Notes: generated by a model from the sequence alone, not told the origin. Shown: positions 17,083-26,666, counted from the first letter of the stretch. The stretch is 64,000 nucleotides of DNA from UBA6623 sp965217195 (GCA_965217195.1 CBDCHL010000005.1:310001-374000); one strand, 5' to 3'. Numbers and translations: made by a program.

Positions 17083-17547
17083 ATGATTCGAACCTCTCGA
17101 CCTGCCTGGATCAGCTTCGGACTCGTTGCTGTAGTGGTTTTCTCGGCCGTGAGCTTGTCGGCCGCGAAGGACGAAATCGTCTTTGACGACGTAAAGGCGC
17201 AAACACAGCAATTCATGGAATGGGAGAAAACGATTCGCCTTACGCCTGAGCAGGAGGCCGTTAAGAAAGCGGCGTTGACTGCGATGCCGGCTCCGTGCTG
17301 CGACGACAACAGCGCTTACACCTGCTGCTGTTCCTGCAACGTCTCGCGCACGATCTGGGGCCTGTCGAACTTCATGATCGCCGAGCAAGGCGCCGACGCA
17401 AAGAGGGTCCAGGCCAAGGTCAACGAGTGGATCACCTTTGTCAACCCGAACGGCTTCAGCGGTAGAACCTGTTACACCCGCGGTTGCGGGCGGGCGTTCA
17501 AGCACGATGGTTGCGGCGGGATGCGTCGCAGTCAGGTCGTTTTCTAA
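17083..17547 (+). CDS. Cysteine-rich exported protein of unknown function
   Basis: 154 aa. AAGGAG at 17069-17074 is 8 bases before ATG 17083 and only 2 before ATG 17077, so the later start is preferred. A clear Sec signal peptide ends at about LSAAK. The mature part holds a dense cysteine block, PCCDDNSAYTCCCSCN, then SRTIWGLSNFMIAEQGADA, and a second cluster CYTRGCGRAFKHDGCGG. Such patterns suit metal binding or disulfides in a periplasmic protein. I do not know a named function. It is 6 bp from the isomerase gene that follows, so the two may be co-transcribed. Confidence 0.7.
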   Translation: MIRTSRPAWISFGLVAVVVFSAVSLSAAKDEIVFDDVKAQTQQFMEWEKTIRLTPEQEAVKKAALTAMPAPCCDDNSAYTCCCSCNVSRTIWGLSNFMIAEQGADAKRVQAKVNEWITFVNPNGFSGRTCYTRGCGRAFKHDGCGGMRRSQVVF

Positions 17548-17553
17548 CTGGTC

Positions 17554-18408
17554 ATGGCCGACGACTACCGCTTTCGGCTTGCCGTCTGCAACGAACTTTT
17601 CGAAAAATCGGATTTCGCGGCCTCCTGCCGAGCGCTGAAGAAAGCGGGCTGGCGGGGGATCGAGATCGCGCCTTTCACTCTCGAGGAAGAGGCGACGACG
17701 CTGTCGGCCGAGCGGCGTCGGGAAACCCGCGACATCATTACCTCGGAAGGGTTGGAGTTCATCGGCCTGCATTGGTTGACCGTGGGCCCTAAGGGAATCC
17801 ACGTTACGACCCCGGACGAGACGGTTCGTTCGAGCAGCTGGGATTTCGTTCGTCGGCTGGTCGATCTTTGCGGCGACCTGCGGCCGGACGGGACCGGGGG
17901 CATCATGGTTTTCGGCTCGCCTTTCCAGCGGCGCACCAATGGCGAGTTTCCGGCCGAAGTCGGGGTTCGCAATTTCGTCGCCGGCGTGCGGTCGGTCATT
18001 CCGCGACTCGAAGCTCGCGGCGTGACGTTGCTGGTCGAGGCGCTGCCCATTGCGCAATCGGACGTGATTCTGACACTCAATGAGGCGGCCGGCGTAGTCG
18101 CGGAATTGAACAGCCCTCAGGTCAAGACGATGTTTGATTCCCATAACGCGATCGACGAAGTCGACCCGCACGGCGAGATCGTCGCCCGGCATTGGGATTT
18201 GATTCGCCACATTCACGTCAACGAGCTCGACGGAAGCTATCCTCGGCCGGAAGGAGGCTACGATTTCAAGCCCGTCTTGCAGGTCGCCAAGGATCGCCGG
18301 TTCGAAGGCTGGGTATCGATGGAAGTTTTCGATTTTACGCCCGGCGCGGAGAAGATCATCACCGAGGCGCACTCGTACCTGACCGACCAGATCGCGCAGT
18401 TGAACTGA
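17554..18408 (+). CDS. Sugar phosphate isomerase/epimerase-type TIM-barrel protein
   Basis: 284 aa, matching the xylose-isomerase-like TIM barrel family (AP_endonuc_2). Metal-ligand positions are visible: Glu in the WRGIEIAPF strand, LLVEALP (Glu), MFDSHNA (Asp/His), HIHVNELDGSYP (His) and WVSMEVFDF (Glu). Members isomerise or epimerise keto-sugars and inositols using a divalent metal; the substrate cannot be told. It is separated from the next epimerase by 6 bp, which supports a joint role in sugar metabolism. Confidence 0.85.
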   Translation: MADDYRFRLAVCNELFEKSDFAASCRALKKAGWRGIEIAPFTLEEEATTLSAERRRETRDIITSEGLEFIGLHWLTVGPKGIHVTTPDETVRSSSWDFVRRLVDLCGDLRPDGTGGIMVFGSPFQRRTNGEFPAEVGVRNFVAGVRSVIPRLEARGVTLLVEALPIAQSDVILTLNEAAGVVAELNSPQVKTMFDSHNAIDEVDPHGEIVARHWDLIRHIHVNELDGSYPRPEGGYDFKPVLQVAKDRRFEGWVSMEVFDFTPGAEKIITEAHSYLTDQIAQLN

Positions 18409-18414
18409 CCCGAC

Positions 18415-19356
18415 ATGAAAGACGTCCTCGTCACCGGCGGGGCCGGGTTCATTGGATCGGCCTTGGTTCGGGGCCTGCTTACCGAACCGCGTGTCGAGCG
18501 TGTGGTCGTCATCGACAACCTGCTCACCGGCAAGCAAGGGAATCTCGACGAGCTGAGCGGTTCCATCGAATTCCACGCGGTGGACATTCGCGATGCCGAC
18601 GCGGTTACACCGTTGCTTGCCGGTATCGATGTGGTCTTTCACCAAGCGGCTATTCCGTCGGTCCCGCGATCGATCGCGGAGCCGGAGCTCTCCCACGAGG
18701 TGAACGTGAATGGAACGTTCAACGTGTTGCTCGCGGCACATCGGCAGGGGGTGCGACGGGTGGTCTACGCGGCTTCGTCATCGGTGTATGGCGACACGCC
18801 GACGCTGCCCAAGGTCGAGTCGATGCCGGCGCGACCGAAATCCCCGTATGCGGTGCAGAAGTTCGTCGGCGAGCTATATGCCAAGACGTTTTGGGATGTT
18901 TACGGACTAGAGACCGTAGCCCTTCGCTATTTCAATGTTTTCGGGCCGAGGCAGGATCCCGGCTCGCCTTACTCGGGGGTTTTGTCGCTCTTCTGTCGCG
19001 CGATTCTCGACCGGCGACGGCCGACGATTTGTGGGGCCGGCGATCAGTCGCGCGATTTCACTTTCGTTGACAATGTGGTCCGGTTGAATTTGTTGGCGGC
19101 CCGTGCAACCGAAGCCGCCGGAAAGGTGTATAACGGCGGCACGGGCGAGCGGTATACGCTCAATCAGACCTGGGCCACCTTGAACGCGATTGCGGGAACG
19201 ACAATCGACGCGGAATATGGCCCCGCTCGCGAAGGCGACGTGCGCGATTCTCAAGCCGACTTGACGGCTGCGCGGCGGGATTTGGGTTATGAGCCTGAGG
19301 TGGGTTTGGAAGAGGGTTTGCGACGCACGCTGGATTGGTATCGGGGAGCCGAGTAA
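18415..19356 (+). CDS. NAD-dependent sugar epimerase (UDP-glucose/UDP-GlcNAc 4-epimerase-like SDR)
   Basis: 313 aa extended SDR. Seen: the NAD loop VTGGAGFIGSALV, Ser/Tyr/Lys catalytic set ASSSVYG and SPYAVQK, and FGPRQDPGSPYSGVLS followed by RDFTFVDNV, the pattern of the WbpP/GalE group that 4-epimerises UDP-hexoses or UDP-HexNAc. Catalysis is by transient oxidation at C4. It could supply the UDP-glucose/UDP-galactose step absent from the galactose operon, though it is not next to galT. It is likely co-transcribed with 17554-18408. Confidence 0.88.
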   Translation: MKDVLVTGGAGFIGSALVRGLLTEPRVERVVVIDNLLTGKQGNLDELSGSIEFHAVDIRDADAVTPLLAGIDVVFHQAAIPSVPRSIAEPELSHEVNVNGTFNVLLAAHRQGVRRVVYAASSSVYGDTPTLPKVESMPARPKSPYAVQKFVGELYAKTFWDVYGLETVALRYFNVFGPRQDPGSPYSGVLSLFCRAILDRRRPTICGAGDQSRDFTFVDNVVRLNLLAARATEAAGKVYNGGTGERYTLNQTWATLNAIAGTTIDAEYGPAREGDVRDSQADLTAARRDLGYEPEVGLEEGLRRTLDWYRGAE

Positions 19357-19408
19357 TCGACCGGCCCTGATCGGTGTTCGCCGCACGTCGAGTAATCTCA
19401 ATAGAACC

Positions 19409-20116
19409 ATGGCCGAAACGGTCTTCGAAGCTCGCGGCGTTACCAAGATCTACGACATGGGGGAGACGCAGGTGCACGCACTGCGCGGCGTCGACCTGGA
19501 TCTGTACGAGCGCGAACTAATCGTTTTGCTGGGGCCTTCCGGGAGCGGCAAATCGACGTTGCTGAACATTCTCGGCGGGCTGGACACCGCCAGCGGAGGA
19601 ACCGTCACCTATCATGGCAACGAGCTGACGGCTGCCGGAGACCGTGAGTTGACCGAGTACCGGCGCTTTCACGTCGGCTTCGTATTTCAGTTTTACAACC
19701 TGATTCCCAGCTTGACTGCTCGCGAGAACGTGGCGGTTGTTACCGAAATCGCACGCGACCCGATGACCCCCGACGAAGCGCTCGGCTTGGTGGACCTCGG
19801 GAATCGCGTCAACCACTTTCCGGCACAGCTTTCGGGAGGAGAACAGCAGCGGGTGGCCATTGCCCGCGCGATCGCGAAACAGCCGGCCGTTTTGTTGTGC
19901 GACGAACCCACCGGGGCGTTGGACTCCGCCACCGGTGTTGTCGTGCTTGAGGCGCTCGAACGCGTTAACCGCGAGTTGGGAACGACAACGGCCGTCATCA
20001 CGCACAACGCGGATATCGCTCGCATGGCCGACCGCGTGGTGCATTTGAGCGACGGGAATATTAGCAGAATTGAGAGGAATGTCGAGAGGAAACCGGCTAA
20101 GGAATTGCATTGGTAA
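19409..20116 (+). CDS. ABC transporter ATP-binding protein (MacB/LolD type)
   Basis: 235 aa. Walker A GPSGSGKST, Q-loop FVFQFYNLIPSLTA, signature LSGGEQQRVAIARAI, Walker B VLLCDEPTGALD and the switch His in VITHN are all present. This is the LolD/MacB subfamily that powers lipoprotein extrusion or export of antibiotics and peptides rather than import. Start at ATG 19409, since the conserved strand begins directly after. It precedes an FtsX-type permease and a periplasmic adaptor, forming a three-gene export system. Confidence 0.92.
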   Translation: MAETVFEARGVTKIYDMGETQVHALRGVDLDLYERELIVLLGPSGSGKSTLLNILGGLDTASGGTVTYHGNELTAAGDRELTEYRRFHVGFVFQFYNLIPSLTARENVAVVTEIARDPMTPDEALGLVDLGNRVNHFPAQLSGGEQQRVAIARAIAKQPAVLLCDEPTGALDSATGVVVLEALERVNRELGTTTAVITHNADIARMADRVVHLSDGNISRIERNVERKPAKELHW

Positions 20117-20133
20117 CTGGGGGTTGCGAAGTG

Positions 20134-20156
20134 ACCGGCTGAGAGCCGGTCGCTAC
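20134..20156. repeat. Palindromic repeat (family E), intergenic copy
   Basis: ACCGGCT-GA-GAGCCGGT followed by CGCTAC, between the ATPase and permease genes. It matches the copy in the kinase linker at 15711-15734. Confidence 0.6.
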
Positions 20157-20170
20157 TGGTTAGAGCATCC

Positions 20171-22534
20171 ATGAGCGCGCTGAACCGCAAATTGATCCGC
20201 GACCTGTGGAACATCAAGGGCCAGGCGTTGGCTATCGCGTTGGTAATCACCGCCGGCGCGGCGACGTTCGTGATGGCCCTTACTACGCTGGGTTCGCTGC
20301 AGGTGACGCGGTCCACTTTCTACAGCGACTACCGCTTCGCCGATGTGTTCGCGATGCTGAAACGCGCGCCCGAGGGCCTGCGCTCGCGCTTGCAGGCGAT
20401 CCCGGGGGTGGCGCAGGTTGAAACGCGCGTCGTCGCTCCGGTGAACTTGATTGTCGAGGGGTTCTCCGACCCGGTTACCGGTCTGATTCACTCGCTACCC
20501 GATTTTTCGGACCCTCTGCTCAACGGAGTGTTTCTGAGGACGGGACGGCTGCCGGAATCCGGCCGCGACGACGAGGTGGTCGCGCACGAGTCCTTCACAC
20601 AGGCCCACGATTTCGAGCCGGGCGACCGTCTGCACGTCATTATCAACGGCCGACGAAAACGCTTCACGATCGTCGGCATCGCCCTAGCCCCCGAACACGT
20701 CTACGCGATTCGGCCCGGGGATCTGTTCCCCGATTTCACCGGATTCGGCGTACTCTGGATGCGCCGCAAACCACTCGCGACCGCCTATGACATGGACGGC
20801 GCTTTCAACAACGTCTCGTTGACCCTCGCCGCCGGCGCCCAGGAAGAAGAGGTGATCGACCGTGTGGACGATTTACTGGCGCGCTACGGCGGCTTGGGCG
20901 CGTTCGGGCGCATGGACCAGGTCTCGCATCGCTTTCTATCTGAAGAGTTCCGGCAGCTCGAGCAGATGGCAACCGTCTACCCGATCATTTTCTTGGGTGT
21001 CGCGGCGTTCTTGCTGAACGTCGTGATCAGCCGTCTGATTCGCACGGAAAGGGAACAGATCGCGACGCTAAAGGCTTTCGGCTATTCGAACTTCGCGGTC
21101 GGTTGGCACTATTCCAAGCTCGTACTCATGATCACCGCGATCGGCATCGCGGGAGGCGTCATCGCGGGCACGCGGTTCGCCTTGGGCATGGCGATGATGT
21201 ACATGGAGTTCTACCGCTTTCCGTTTTTACGATTTACCGTTGATCCCCAGATCGGTGTTATCGCGGCGTTGGTCGGGGCGGCGGCGGCGCTGACGGGGAC
21301 CCTCTACTCGGTGCGTTCGGCGGTACGGGCTACGCCGGCTGAAGCGATGCGTCCCGAGCCGCCCGCCGTCTATCGCGAAACCGTTGTCGAGCGTCTGGGG
21401 TTGAAACGCTGGTTGGCGCAGCCCACGCGAATGATCGTGCGCAATCTTGAGCGACGCCCCGTCAAGTCGTTTCTTTCGAGCCTGGGAATCGCTTTTGCCT
21501 ACGCCATCTTGATGGTCGGGTTTTTCTTCAACGACGCGATGGCGTTCTTGATCCGCTATCAGTTCAGTTTCACGCAGCGCGACGACATGACGGTGGCGTT
21601 CGTGGAATCGACGTCGCGTCGAGTTCTCTATGACCTCTTGAGCTTGCCGGGAGTGGAATACGGCCAAGTCTTTCGCTCCGTGCTGGTACGATTGCGCTCG
21701 GAGCATCGCACCTATCGGACGACGATTGAGGGTGTTGATCCGGAAGGAGATCTTATTCGATTGCTGGACGAAGATTTCCAGCCCATCGAACTGCCGCCCT
21801 CGGGGATGTTGCTAACCGGGTATCTCGGTGATCTGTTGGGCGTCAAGCCGGGCGACGAAATTACCGCCGAAGTCCTCGAGGGCGAACGCCCAGTTCGAAA
21901 GGTCGTCGTTACAGGCATGGCCCACCAGTACCTGGGCGTCGGGGCCTACATGCACATAGAGGCCTTGAACCGTTTGATGCGCGAGGGCGCCGCCGTCTCG
22001 GGCGTCCTACTCGCGGCCGACTCGTTCCATGAAGAGGAGATCTACGCCGCGCTCAAAGAGGCGCCTCGCGTGGCGGGCGTGACTGTAGCCGCCAACGCTA
22101 TCAAGAATCTCGAAGACACGATGGCGGAACAGATGCTCACGTTCGCCTTCTTTATGACGCTTTTCGCGGGCAGTATCGCGGTGGGCGTCGTTTATAACAG
22201 CGCCCGCATATCGCTTTCGGAGCGCAGCCGCGAATTGGCCAGCCTGCGGGTTCTGGGCTTTACGCGCGGCGAGATTTCCTACATCTTGCTGGGGGAATTA
22301 GCCGTGCTGACGTTGGCCGCGATCCCGTTGGGTTTCTTGTTGGGGCACGGCTTGAGCCTGTACATCGTGGAAGGCATCCAGACCGATCTTTTCCGCATCC
22401 CGATGGTTTCGTCCCCGAGGACCTATGCTTTCTCCGCGACCGTTGTCTTGGTTGCCGCCGCGATTTCTGCTCTGATGGTAAGAAGGAAGCTGGATCGGCT
22501 GGACTTGGTTGAAGTCCTCAAGACGAAAGAGTAA
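20171..22534 (+). CDS. ABC transporter permease with two FtsX domains
   Basis: 787 aa. The N-terminal helix (LAIALVITAGAATFVMALT) is followed by a large periplasmic MacB-like domain (residues about 45-260), three membrane helices around 275-390, a second N-terminal helix near 435-455, a second periplasmic domain, and three final helices (about 660-780). FtsX signature segments are RTEREQIATLKAFGYSN and SERSRELASLRVLGFTRGE. The doubled architecture matches large DevC/AttF-like permeases that act as exporters with a LolD-type ATPase. The neighbouring ATPase and adaptor support this. Substrate unknown. Confidence 0.9.
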   Translation: MSALNRKLIRDLWNIKGQALAIALVITAGAATFVMALTTLGSLQVTRSTFYSDYRFADVFAMLKRAPEGLRSRLQAIPGVAQVETRVVAPVNLIVEGFSDPVTGLIHSLPDFSDPLLNGVFLRTGRLPESGRDDEVVAHESFTQAHDFEPGDRLHVIINGRRKRFTIVGIALAPEHVYAIRPGDLFPDFTGFGVLWMRRKPLATAYDMDGAFNNVSLTLAAGAQEEEVIDRVDDLLARYGGLGAFGRMDQVSHRFLSEEFRQLEQMATVYPIIFLGVAAFLLNVVISRLIRTEREQIATLKAFGYSNFAVGWHYSKLVLMITAIGIAGGVIAGTRFALGMAMMYMEFYRFPFLRFTVDPQIGVIAALVGAAAALTGTLYSVRSAVRATPAEAMRPEPPAVYRETVVERLGLKRWLAQPTRMIVRNLERRPVKSFLSSLGIAFAYAILMVGFFFNDAMAFLIRYQFSFTQRDDMTVAFVESTSRRVLYDLLSLPGVEYGQVFRSVLVRLRSEHRTYRTTIEGVDPEGDLIRLLDEDFQPIELPPSGMLLTGYLGDLLGVKPGDEITAEVLEGERPVRKVVVTGMAHQYLGVGAYMHIEALNRLMREGAAVSGVLLAADSFHEEEIYAALKEAPRVAGVTVAANAIKNLEDTMAEQMLTFAFFMTLFAGSIAVGVVYNSARISLSERSRELASLRVLGFTRGEISYILLGELAVLTLAAIPLGFLLGHGLSLYIVEGIQTDLFRIPMVSSPRTYAFSATVVLVAAAISALMVRRKLDRLDLVEVLKTKE

Positions 22535-22538
22535 AGGC

Positions 22539-23744
22539 GTGCGCTGGGGCAGGAAAACAGGATTGGTCGTCTTTGCGCTCGCGATTGTGTTTGCGATCGT
22601 GCGAGGCTTCCAGCCGCAACCGGTGGTCGTCAATGTGGCGTACGCCGAGCGCGGACCGATGCGCGTGACGGTCGAAGAGGAAGGCAAGACCAGGGTCATC
22701 GACCGCTTCATTGTTTCGGCGCCGATCGCCGGTTTCGCTCGCCGTGTCGAGATCGATGTCGGCGACCCGGTGAAACGCGGCGCGGTGCTGGTTCGGCTGG
22801 ACCCCCTAAGAGCCCGCGTGTTGGACCCGCGCAGCCGAGCCGAGGCAAAGGCTCGGGTTGCCGCCGCTCAAGCCTCGCTCAGTGCCGCGCAAGAGAACGT
22901 CGAGGTGGCGGCAACCGACGAGCGCTTCCGTGAAAGCGAGTTGAAACGTACCCGTGAGCTGTTCGAATCCGGGACGATTCCCAAGCAAAACCTCGATCAA
23001 GCCGAAACCGATTTTCGGCGGGCGCAAGCGACATTACGCTCGGCGCAATTCTCCGTGGAAGTCGCGGGCCATGAGCTCGAAGTTGCCCGTACGGCTCTGC
23101 GGTACTCCGCCGCCCAGCAGGCCGGCCGACCTATCGAAACCGTAGCGATTCACTCGCCCGTTTCCGGACGGGTTCTCAAACTGATTCACGAAAGTGAAGG
23201 CGTCGTACAGGCCGGACAGGCGTTGGTTGAAATCGGGGATCCGCGAGGGCTGGAAATCGAAGTCGAGGTCTTGTCCGCCGATGCGGTGAAGATCGGGCCC
23301 GGTACGAGGACGTTGCTCGAGCGCTGGGGTGGCGAGAAACCGCTCGAAGCGGAGGTGCGGACGGTCGAACCGGTCGGGTTTACGAAAATATCCGCCCTGG
23401 GCGTCGAGGAACAGCGCGTCCTTGTGATTGCTGATATCGTTTCGCCCCCCGAGGAATGGGAACGTTTAGGGGATGGCTACCGCGTCGAGGCGCAATTCGT
23501 CTTGTGGGAAGAAGACGAAGTGTTGCAGATCCCCGGCAACACGCTGTTTCGCCGAGACGAGGGATGGGCGGTTTTCGTGGTCGAAGCGGGCCTGGCCAAA
23601 CGCCGCGAAGTGACCCTGGGTCGTAGGAACGGCCTTTCGGCGCAAGTCCTCTCCGGCATCGAACAGGACGAGGTTCTCATCGCCCACCCCGACAAAGCCA
23701 TCGAAGAAGGGGTTGAGGTCACGCCGGTCGACGAGGGGACATAA
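22539..23744 (+). CDS. Periplasmic adaptor (HlyD/MacA-like membrane fusion protein)
   Basis: About 401 aa if started at GTG 22539; a TTG at 22509 overlapping the permease is the alternative. An N-terminal anchor (TGLVVFALAIVFAIV) leads to a biotinyl-lipoyl half-domain (SAPIAGFARRVEIDVGDPV), a long coiled coil (residues about 110-190: AAQASLSAAQENVEVAATDE, TDFRRAQATLRSAQFSV), the second lipoyl half (IHSPVSGRVLKLIHESEGVV) and a beta-barrel. With the two preceding genes it forms a tripartite exporter; an outer-membrane partner is not in the window. Confidence 0.9.
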   Translation: MRWGRKTGLVVFALAIVFAIVRGFQPQPVVVNVAYAERGPMRVTVEEEGKTRVIDRFIVSAPIAGFARRVEIDVGDPVKRGAVLVRLDPLRARVLDPRSRAEAKARVAAAQASLSAAQENVEVAATDERFRESELKRTRELFESGTIPKQNLDQAETDFRRAQATLRSAQFSVEVAGHELEVARTALRYSAAQQAGRPIETVAIHSPVSGRVLKLIHESEGVVQAGQALVEIGDPRGLEIEVEVLSADAVKIGPGTRTLLERWGGEKPLEAEVRTVEPVGFTKISALGVEEQRVLVIADIVSPPEEWERLGDGYRVEAQFVLWEEDEVLQIPGNTLFRRDEGWAVFVVEAGLAKRREVTLGRRNGLSAQVLSGIEQDEVLIAHPDKAIEEGVEVTPVDEGT

Positions 23745-23795
23745 GGGTGTCCCCGCCGCGAGCACGGTACCTCGGATGCGCTCCTGCAGGCGCCC

Positions 23796-24389
23796 TTATT
23801 CGGCATTCAGCGTGAACTGACCTTCACGATGGGCTCGCGAGTCGTCATCCCAGGTAATGTGTACGTTTAAGGGTTGCCGTTGTTCGGGGATTAACGGAAC
23901 TGCGAGCGGGTATTCGATGTAATCCCTCGGGGCGAGCGTTTTGAGCTCTTGTATGGGGGCGAATATCGACGGATGCTGGTGTGCCCGTTTCCCATCAACG
24001 AGGAGCTGCATATTTCTGGCAGCGCCCGCGCCCTCATTCTCCACTCGGAAGGACCAGGCTGAAGCCGTGCCGGAACTCTCATCTTCCAGTCTTTCCCTTC
24101 TGATTCGAGCGCCAATCTCGGCTTTCGTTGCCCTGTTGTCGTGCTGTTGCACTTGGAATCTTTTCAGTTCGGCCAGCTGAGTTCGGAGTTCGTTACTCAC
24201 ATCCAGCGCCGCGGCCGCCACGCGCTGCGCTCCCTCGCATTCTTGAAGTGCTCGTACGCCGCTTTTCGATGAAGTGGATTGAGTCTTAGACAGCCGCCAC
24301 GAGGCACATAGCGATATGCCGCTCAACACCATCGCAAGCATTGGAATCACTGAATCAGTCTGATCGATGCCGAACCACCAGTCAGTCAT
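23796..24389 (-). CDS. Hypothetical protein with one membrane helix and coiled coil
   Basis: 197 aa from ATG 24389, preceded by GAGGGG 8 bases upstream on the coding strand. One membrane segment near residues 15-32 (IPMLAMVLSGISLCASW) is followed by a Gln/Glu-rich helical region (about 45-95) and a C-terminal region with an Ig-like strand pattern (SWSFRVENEGAGAARNMQLL, WDDDSR). Similar one-helix proteins occur widely without known function. A slightly lower GC content than its neighbours and no co-oriented partner suggest an accessory gene. Confidence 0.6.
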   Translation of the reverse strand: MTDWWFGIDQTDSVIPMLAMVLSGISLCASWRLSKTQSTSSKSGVRALQECEGAQRVAAAALDVSNELRTQLAELKRFQVQQHDNRATKAEIGARIRRERLEDESSGTASAWSFRVENEGAGAARNMQLLVDGKRAHQHPSIFAPIQELKTLAPRDYIEYPLAVPLIPEQRQPLNVHITWDDDSRAHREGQFTLNAE

Positions 24390-24533
24390 CGCATCCACCC
24401 CTCTCATCGCCCGCGGCTGCCGGCAGGCGTCGTGCTCGCTTACTCGAGCCAACGATCACAAGCCGGAGGGTCACACAACGTTCCCCTCACCTAAGAGAGC
24501 GGATAAACGGGCACTGAGGGGCCAGACGACTCC

Positions 24534-26666
24534 CTACTGTTTGGGCTCGCTTGGCGGAATTGCGGCTGGATCTCCCATGAGTTGCCGCATGAAGTAGACG
24601 TACTCGAGCGCCGTGCGCATGGCGAGCTGCTCTTGGTTGGCCGTCCCTCCATGCCCTCCCTCGATGTTCTCGTAGTAATAAGAGGGGTAGCCGAGCTCGG
24701 CCAGCTTGGCGACGGCCTTGCGGGCATGGCCCGGATGGACGCGGTCGTCCTTGGTCGAGGTGTAGAACAGGACCTTGGGGTAGGGACGGTCGGGTTCAAG
24801 GTTGTGATAGGGCGAGTATTTCGAGATGTAGGCCCAGTCCTCGGGCTTGTCGGGATCGCCGAACTCGCCCATCCAACTGGCTCCGGCGAGCAGTTTGTTA
24901 TAACGCTTCATATCGAATAGCGGCACGCCGCAATCGATGGCGGCGTAGAGATCCGGCCTTTGTGTCAGCGCCACGCCCATGAGCAGTCCGCCGTTCGATC
25001 GGCCCATGGCGCCGAGCTTCTCAGGGCTGGTGATGCCGCGGGCGATGAGGTCTTCGGCGATCGCGAAGAAGTCGTCATAAGCGAGTTGGCGATTTTCCTT
25101 GAGTACCGCCTGGTGCCAGCGGGGTCCGTACTCGCCTCCGCCGCGAATGTTCGACAGCACCAGCACGCCGCCGCGCGAGATCCACAGCTTGCCGGCGAGC
25201 GCCCCGTTCTGCGGACGGGCCGGTTCTGAGTAGTAGACCGGCAGAATCGGAATCAGGAAACCGCCATAGCCGTATTGAATTGTTGGCGCATCGCCTCGCG
25301 CCAGCACGTCTTCAGCTCCCATGACGAAATAAGGTACGTGAGTTCCGTCCTGACTAGTTGCGAAATGCTGTTTGACGACCACGCCGGAGGAGTCGAAGAA
25401 CTCCGGCAACTCCTTTACCTTCGACGTTTGGTTTTCGGGCGAAACATGGAAGAGCTGTTGCGGGGCGTTCAAGCTTTCGTAGAGCAGGAAGAGATCGTCG
25501 CGCGAACTGCTCGCCGCGGCAATCCGAACAACGCCGTTGGCGGGCATGGGGATTTCGGTTGCCGTCCAGCCTTCGGCGCCCCGCCGAAAACGCATCGCCT
25601 TGCCGACGGCGTCTTCGAGCACCGCGGCGAAGATCGAGGACTTGCCGATCGAGACCTCGTCCAGCGCCTGACGGTCGCTGGGCCGGAAGATTTCTTCGGC
25701 GGTCATGTCTTCGAGGTTGAGAGCCACCAAAGAGCCTTCCGGAAGGCGGCCGCCGTCGGTGTCCCAGGACTCTTGCAAGGTGGCGACGAGCCGTCCCTCG
25801 AAGGCCCCGATAACCCGAACACGGCGCGGCAGCGGCAAGCGGACGAGCGCGGAGCCGGAGTCGCCGCCCGTCTTCAGCCAGTGGTGTTCCTGTTCGTAGA
25901 ACGTGACGTCTCGAACAAGGATCGGATAAACGGAATCACCATGGCGGTAGACGGCAGGCCCCGCGATGACGTCTTTGGGGTCACCCTCGAAGATCGTTTC
26001 GGCGTCGGCGAAAGGGGTGCCGCGTTTCCAGGTTTTGACGACGCGGGGATAGCCGGACTCAGTACGTCCTTCTCCCCAGTCGGAGGCGACGAGAAGAGTG
26101 TCGGAGTCGAGCCACGCCTCGCGGTTCTTGCCCTCGGGCGTGACGAAGCCGTCCTCGACGAACGCCCGGTTCGCGACCGAGAATTCACGTGCGATGGAAG
26201 CGTCGGAACCGCCGCGCGATAAATTGATGATGCAGCGGTCGTGGTCCGGAGGTAGGCAATCGGCGCTTTGGAAAATCCAGTTTTCGCCTTCGCTGTCAGC
26301 CAGGGCATCGACGTCCAGCAGGATCTCCCATCGCGGGGAACCGGAGCGATAGGAATCGAGGTCGGACCGGCGCCAGATACCGCGCACATGCTCCTGGTCT
26401 TGCCAGAAGTTGTAGATGAAATTGGCGCGAATCGTTCCCAGCGGAATGCGATCGTTGGACGTAAGGATCTCCAGGGCTTCTTGATAGAGTTCTTCGTATC
26501 GAGGATCCCCTTGAAGCTCGTCAAGAGTACGGGCATTCTCCGCGCGAACCCAATCGAGTTGGGCCTCGCCCTCAATCTCCTCAAGCCACAAGAATGAATC
26601 CTCCATTTGCGATTCACCGCATGCCATAGTGGCGACCGCCAAACTGGCGGCCAGGAACGCTCGCAT
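24534..26666 (-). CDS. Prolyl oligopeptidase family serine peptidase (S9), exported
   Basis: 710 aa, the usual length of prolyl oligopeptidases. Start at ATG 26666, with GGAGG 7-8 bases upstream; the N-terminus is a signal peptide with a weak lipobox (VATMACGES), so the protein is periplasmic or a lipoprotein. A seven-bladed propeller occupies the middle. The catalytic domain shows GAMGRSNGGLLMG (nucleophile Ser), TKDDRVHPGHARK (Asp) and ENIEGGHGG (His), so the triad is complete. It would cleave short proline-containing peptides. A family C repeat lies 117 bp upstream. Confidence 0.93.
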   Translation of the reverse strand: MRAFLAASLAVATMACGESQMEDSFLWLEEIEGEAQLDWVRAENARTLDELQGDPRYEELYQEALEILTSNDRIPLGTIRANFIYNFWQDQEHVRGIWRRSDLDSYRSGSPRWEILLDVDALADSEGENWIFQSADCLPPDHDRCIINLSRGGSDASIAREFSVANRAFVEDGFVTPEGKNREAWLDSDTLLVASDWGEGRTESGYPRVVKTWKRGTPFADAETIFEGDPKDVIAGPAVYRHGDSVYPILVRDVTFYEQEHHWLKTGGDSGSALVRLPLPRRVRVIGAFEGRLVATLQESWDTDGGRLPEGSLVALNLEDMTAEEIFRPSDRQALDEVSIGKSSIFAAVLEDAVGKAMRFRRGAEGWTATEIPMPANGVVRIAAASSSRDDLFLLYESLNAPQQLFHVSPENQTSKVKELPEFFDSSGVVVKQHFATSQDGTHVPYFVMGAEDVLARGDAPTIQYGYGGFLIPILPVYYSEPARPQNGALAGKLWISRGGVLVLSNIRGGGEYGPRWHQAVLKENRQLAYDDFFAIAEDLIARGITSPEKLGAMGRSNGGLLMGVALTQRPDLYAAIDCGVPLFDMKRYNKLLAGASWMGEFGDPDKPEDWAYISKYSPYHNLEPDRPYPKVLFYTSTKDDRVHPGHARKAVAKLAELGYPSYYYENIEGGHGGTANQEQLAMRTALEYVYFMRQLMGDPAAIPPSEPKQ

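Noticed and set aside
17044..18741. A 565-aa minus-strand frame
   Set aside because: It is antisense to the Cys-rich gene, the isomerase and the epimerase, which have clear domains; its sequence is low-complexity.
25275..26222. A 315-aa + strand frame
   Set aside because: Antisense to the prolyl oligopeptidase; no conserved features.
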